A stretch of DNA of 64,000 nt, taken from Haberlea rhodopensis. Its lineage: Eukaryota; Streptophyta; Magnoliopsida; Lamiales; Gesneriaceae. Made by a program: the position numbers and the translations under genes. Shown piece after piece: positions 63,610 through 64,000 of the stretch. The notes below the pieces were generated by a model. It saw nothing but the letters and a program-made list of their open reading frames with translations. It was not told where the DNA came from and did no database searches. Numbering within the stretch: position 1 is the first letter of the stretch; each line of letters starts with the position of its first letter. The DNA is taken from contig CAJQUN010000001.1 in NCBI GenBank assembly GCA_907163345.1, forward strand, positions 2,852,001 to 2,916,000, in the 5' to 3' direction.

Positions 63610-64000
63610 TGAATCTTTCGGTATCAAATTCACGGGTAAAAACTATTCGGCTTGGGAATTTCAATTTCGTCTGTTCGTGACGGGAAAGGAATTATGGGGA
63701 CATGTTGATGGGAGTACTTTCATCCCTCTTGATACAGCGTTCCTAACCAAATGGAAGATTACAGATGCTCGTATCATGTCATGGATGCTAGCATCTGTCG
63801 ATCCACTCATTGTACTAAATCTTCGCCCATAAAAAATCGCCAAAGCCATGTGGGACTACTTACAACAAGTCTATTGTCAAAACAATGTGGCTAGGCGATT
63901 TTAACTCGAATACGAGATTGCCAATTACACTCAGGGTAATCTCTCTATCCAAGAATATTTCACGGGCTTTCAAATTCTGTGGACAGAATTCGTTGATATC
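63610..64000 (+). pseudogene. Copia gag, N-terminal part, with stops
   Basis: Translation gives IKFTGKNYSAWEFQFRLFV, GKELWGHVDGST, WKITDARIMSWMLASVDPLI, then a stop near 63830, resuming with AMWDYLQQVYCQNN, another stop near 63902, and IANYTQGNLSIQEYFTGFQ. This is the usual Copia gag (UBN2) opening. Two in-frame stops show decay. The element continues beyond 64000. Confidence 0.8.

Larger units (their letters stand above)
63093..64000 (+). mobile_element. Decayed Copia element, 5' end, running off the window
   Basis: A probable 5' LTR at 63093-63302 (TGTTATAG ... TATTACA, 210 bp) is followed at once by the primer site TGGTATCAGAGCC (63303-63315) and then a gag-like region. A short leader with repeated TGTTCATCGC words lies in between. 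The LTR start is an estimate because the 3' partner is beyond the window. Confidence 0.7.

Overview
This window is nuclear DNA of a flowering plant, very probably a eudicot. The support is GT-AG spliced genes with plant protein families, AT-rich introns, and a dense load of plant transposable elements (Copia, Sirevirus, Tekay chromovirus, LINE, hAT, MITEs) plus an integrated plant pararetrovirus. The accessory ORF at 29841-32291 resembles, from memory, 'dystroglycan-like' retroelement proteins annotated in Gesneriaceae (Lamiales). That placement is a weak inference. There is no bacterial content, no CRISPR array and no rRNA or tRNA gene that I can see.

Only two host genes are supported. The first, on + and already running at the left edge, is a UDP-galactose/UDP-glucose transporter of the UTR5 type (exons 882-12634, stop at 12632-12634). 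Its introns were enlarged by a Sirevirus-type solo LTR (2218-3447) and by a complete 6.1 kb Copia element (5976-12110, target duplication CTTGA). The Copia element itself carries a 1 kb 5'-truncated LINE (7290-8289). The second gene, on + at 56165-62487, is a complete three-exon non-specific phospholipase C (NPC) whose first intron holds an antisense LINE fragment.

Between the genes: 12.6-21.1 kb is AT-rich intergenic DNA with small repeats: a 22-bp tandem array, a 70-bp-arm foldback, a 34-bp tandem array, and a hAT-type MITE nested inside another terminal-inverted-repeat element. It also holds a decayed possible Mutator-like transposase start. From 21154 to about 42.9 kb lies one roughly genome-length, decayed endogenous caulimovirid, split by about 14.3 kb of later insertions. 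Its visible order is Met-tRNA primer site, coiled-coil ORFs, zinc-knuckle capsid-like ORF, movement protein, protease, reverse transcriptase, RNase H, two unassigned ORFs, promoter, poly(A) signal and a structured leader. The insertions are a hAT 5' end (24822-25261) and two head-to-tail Sirevirus-like Copia elements sharing one LTR (25262-39079). The right-hand Sirevirus is complete apart from a pol frameshift and carries an 816-residue accessory ORF after pol.

From 43114 to 51923 is an apparently intact Tekay/Del-type chromovirus on the minus strand, with 2009-bp LTRs in which I found no difference, 5-bp target duplications, and one 1506-codon gag-pol ORF. Its LTRs contain a striking array of eight CGATCGATCG palindromes. 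From 52.2 to 55.8 kb there is a third diverged Sirevirus-type LTR and decayed gypsy-like material. At the right edge (63093-64000) a further decayed Copia element begins.

The window therefore shows two expressed-type plant genes embedded in several rounds of nested insertion. The layering gives relative ages: the pararetrovirus is oldest, and the hAT, Sireviruses and chromovirus are later. The items most worth following are the pararetrovirus gene order and its unassigned ORFs, the Sirevirus accessory ORF, the LTR palindrome array, and the LINE-bearing Copia element.
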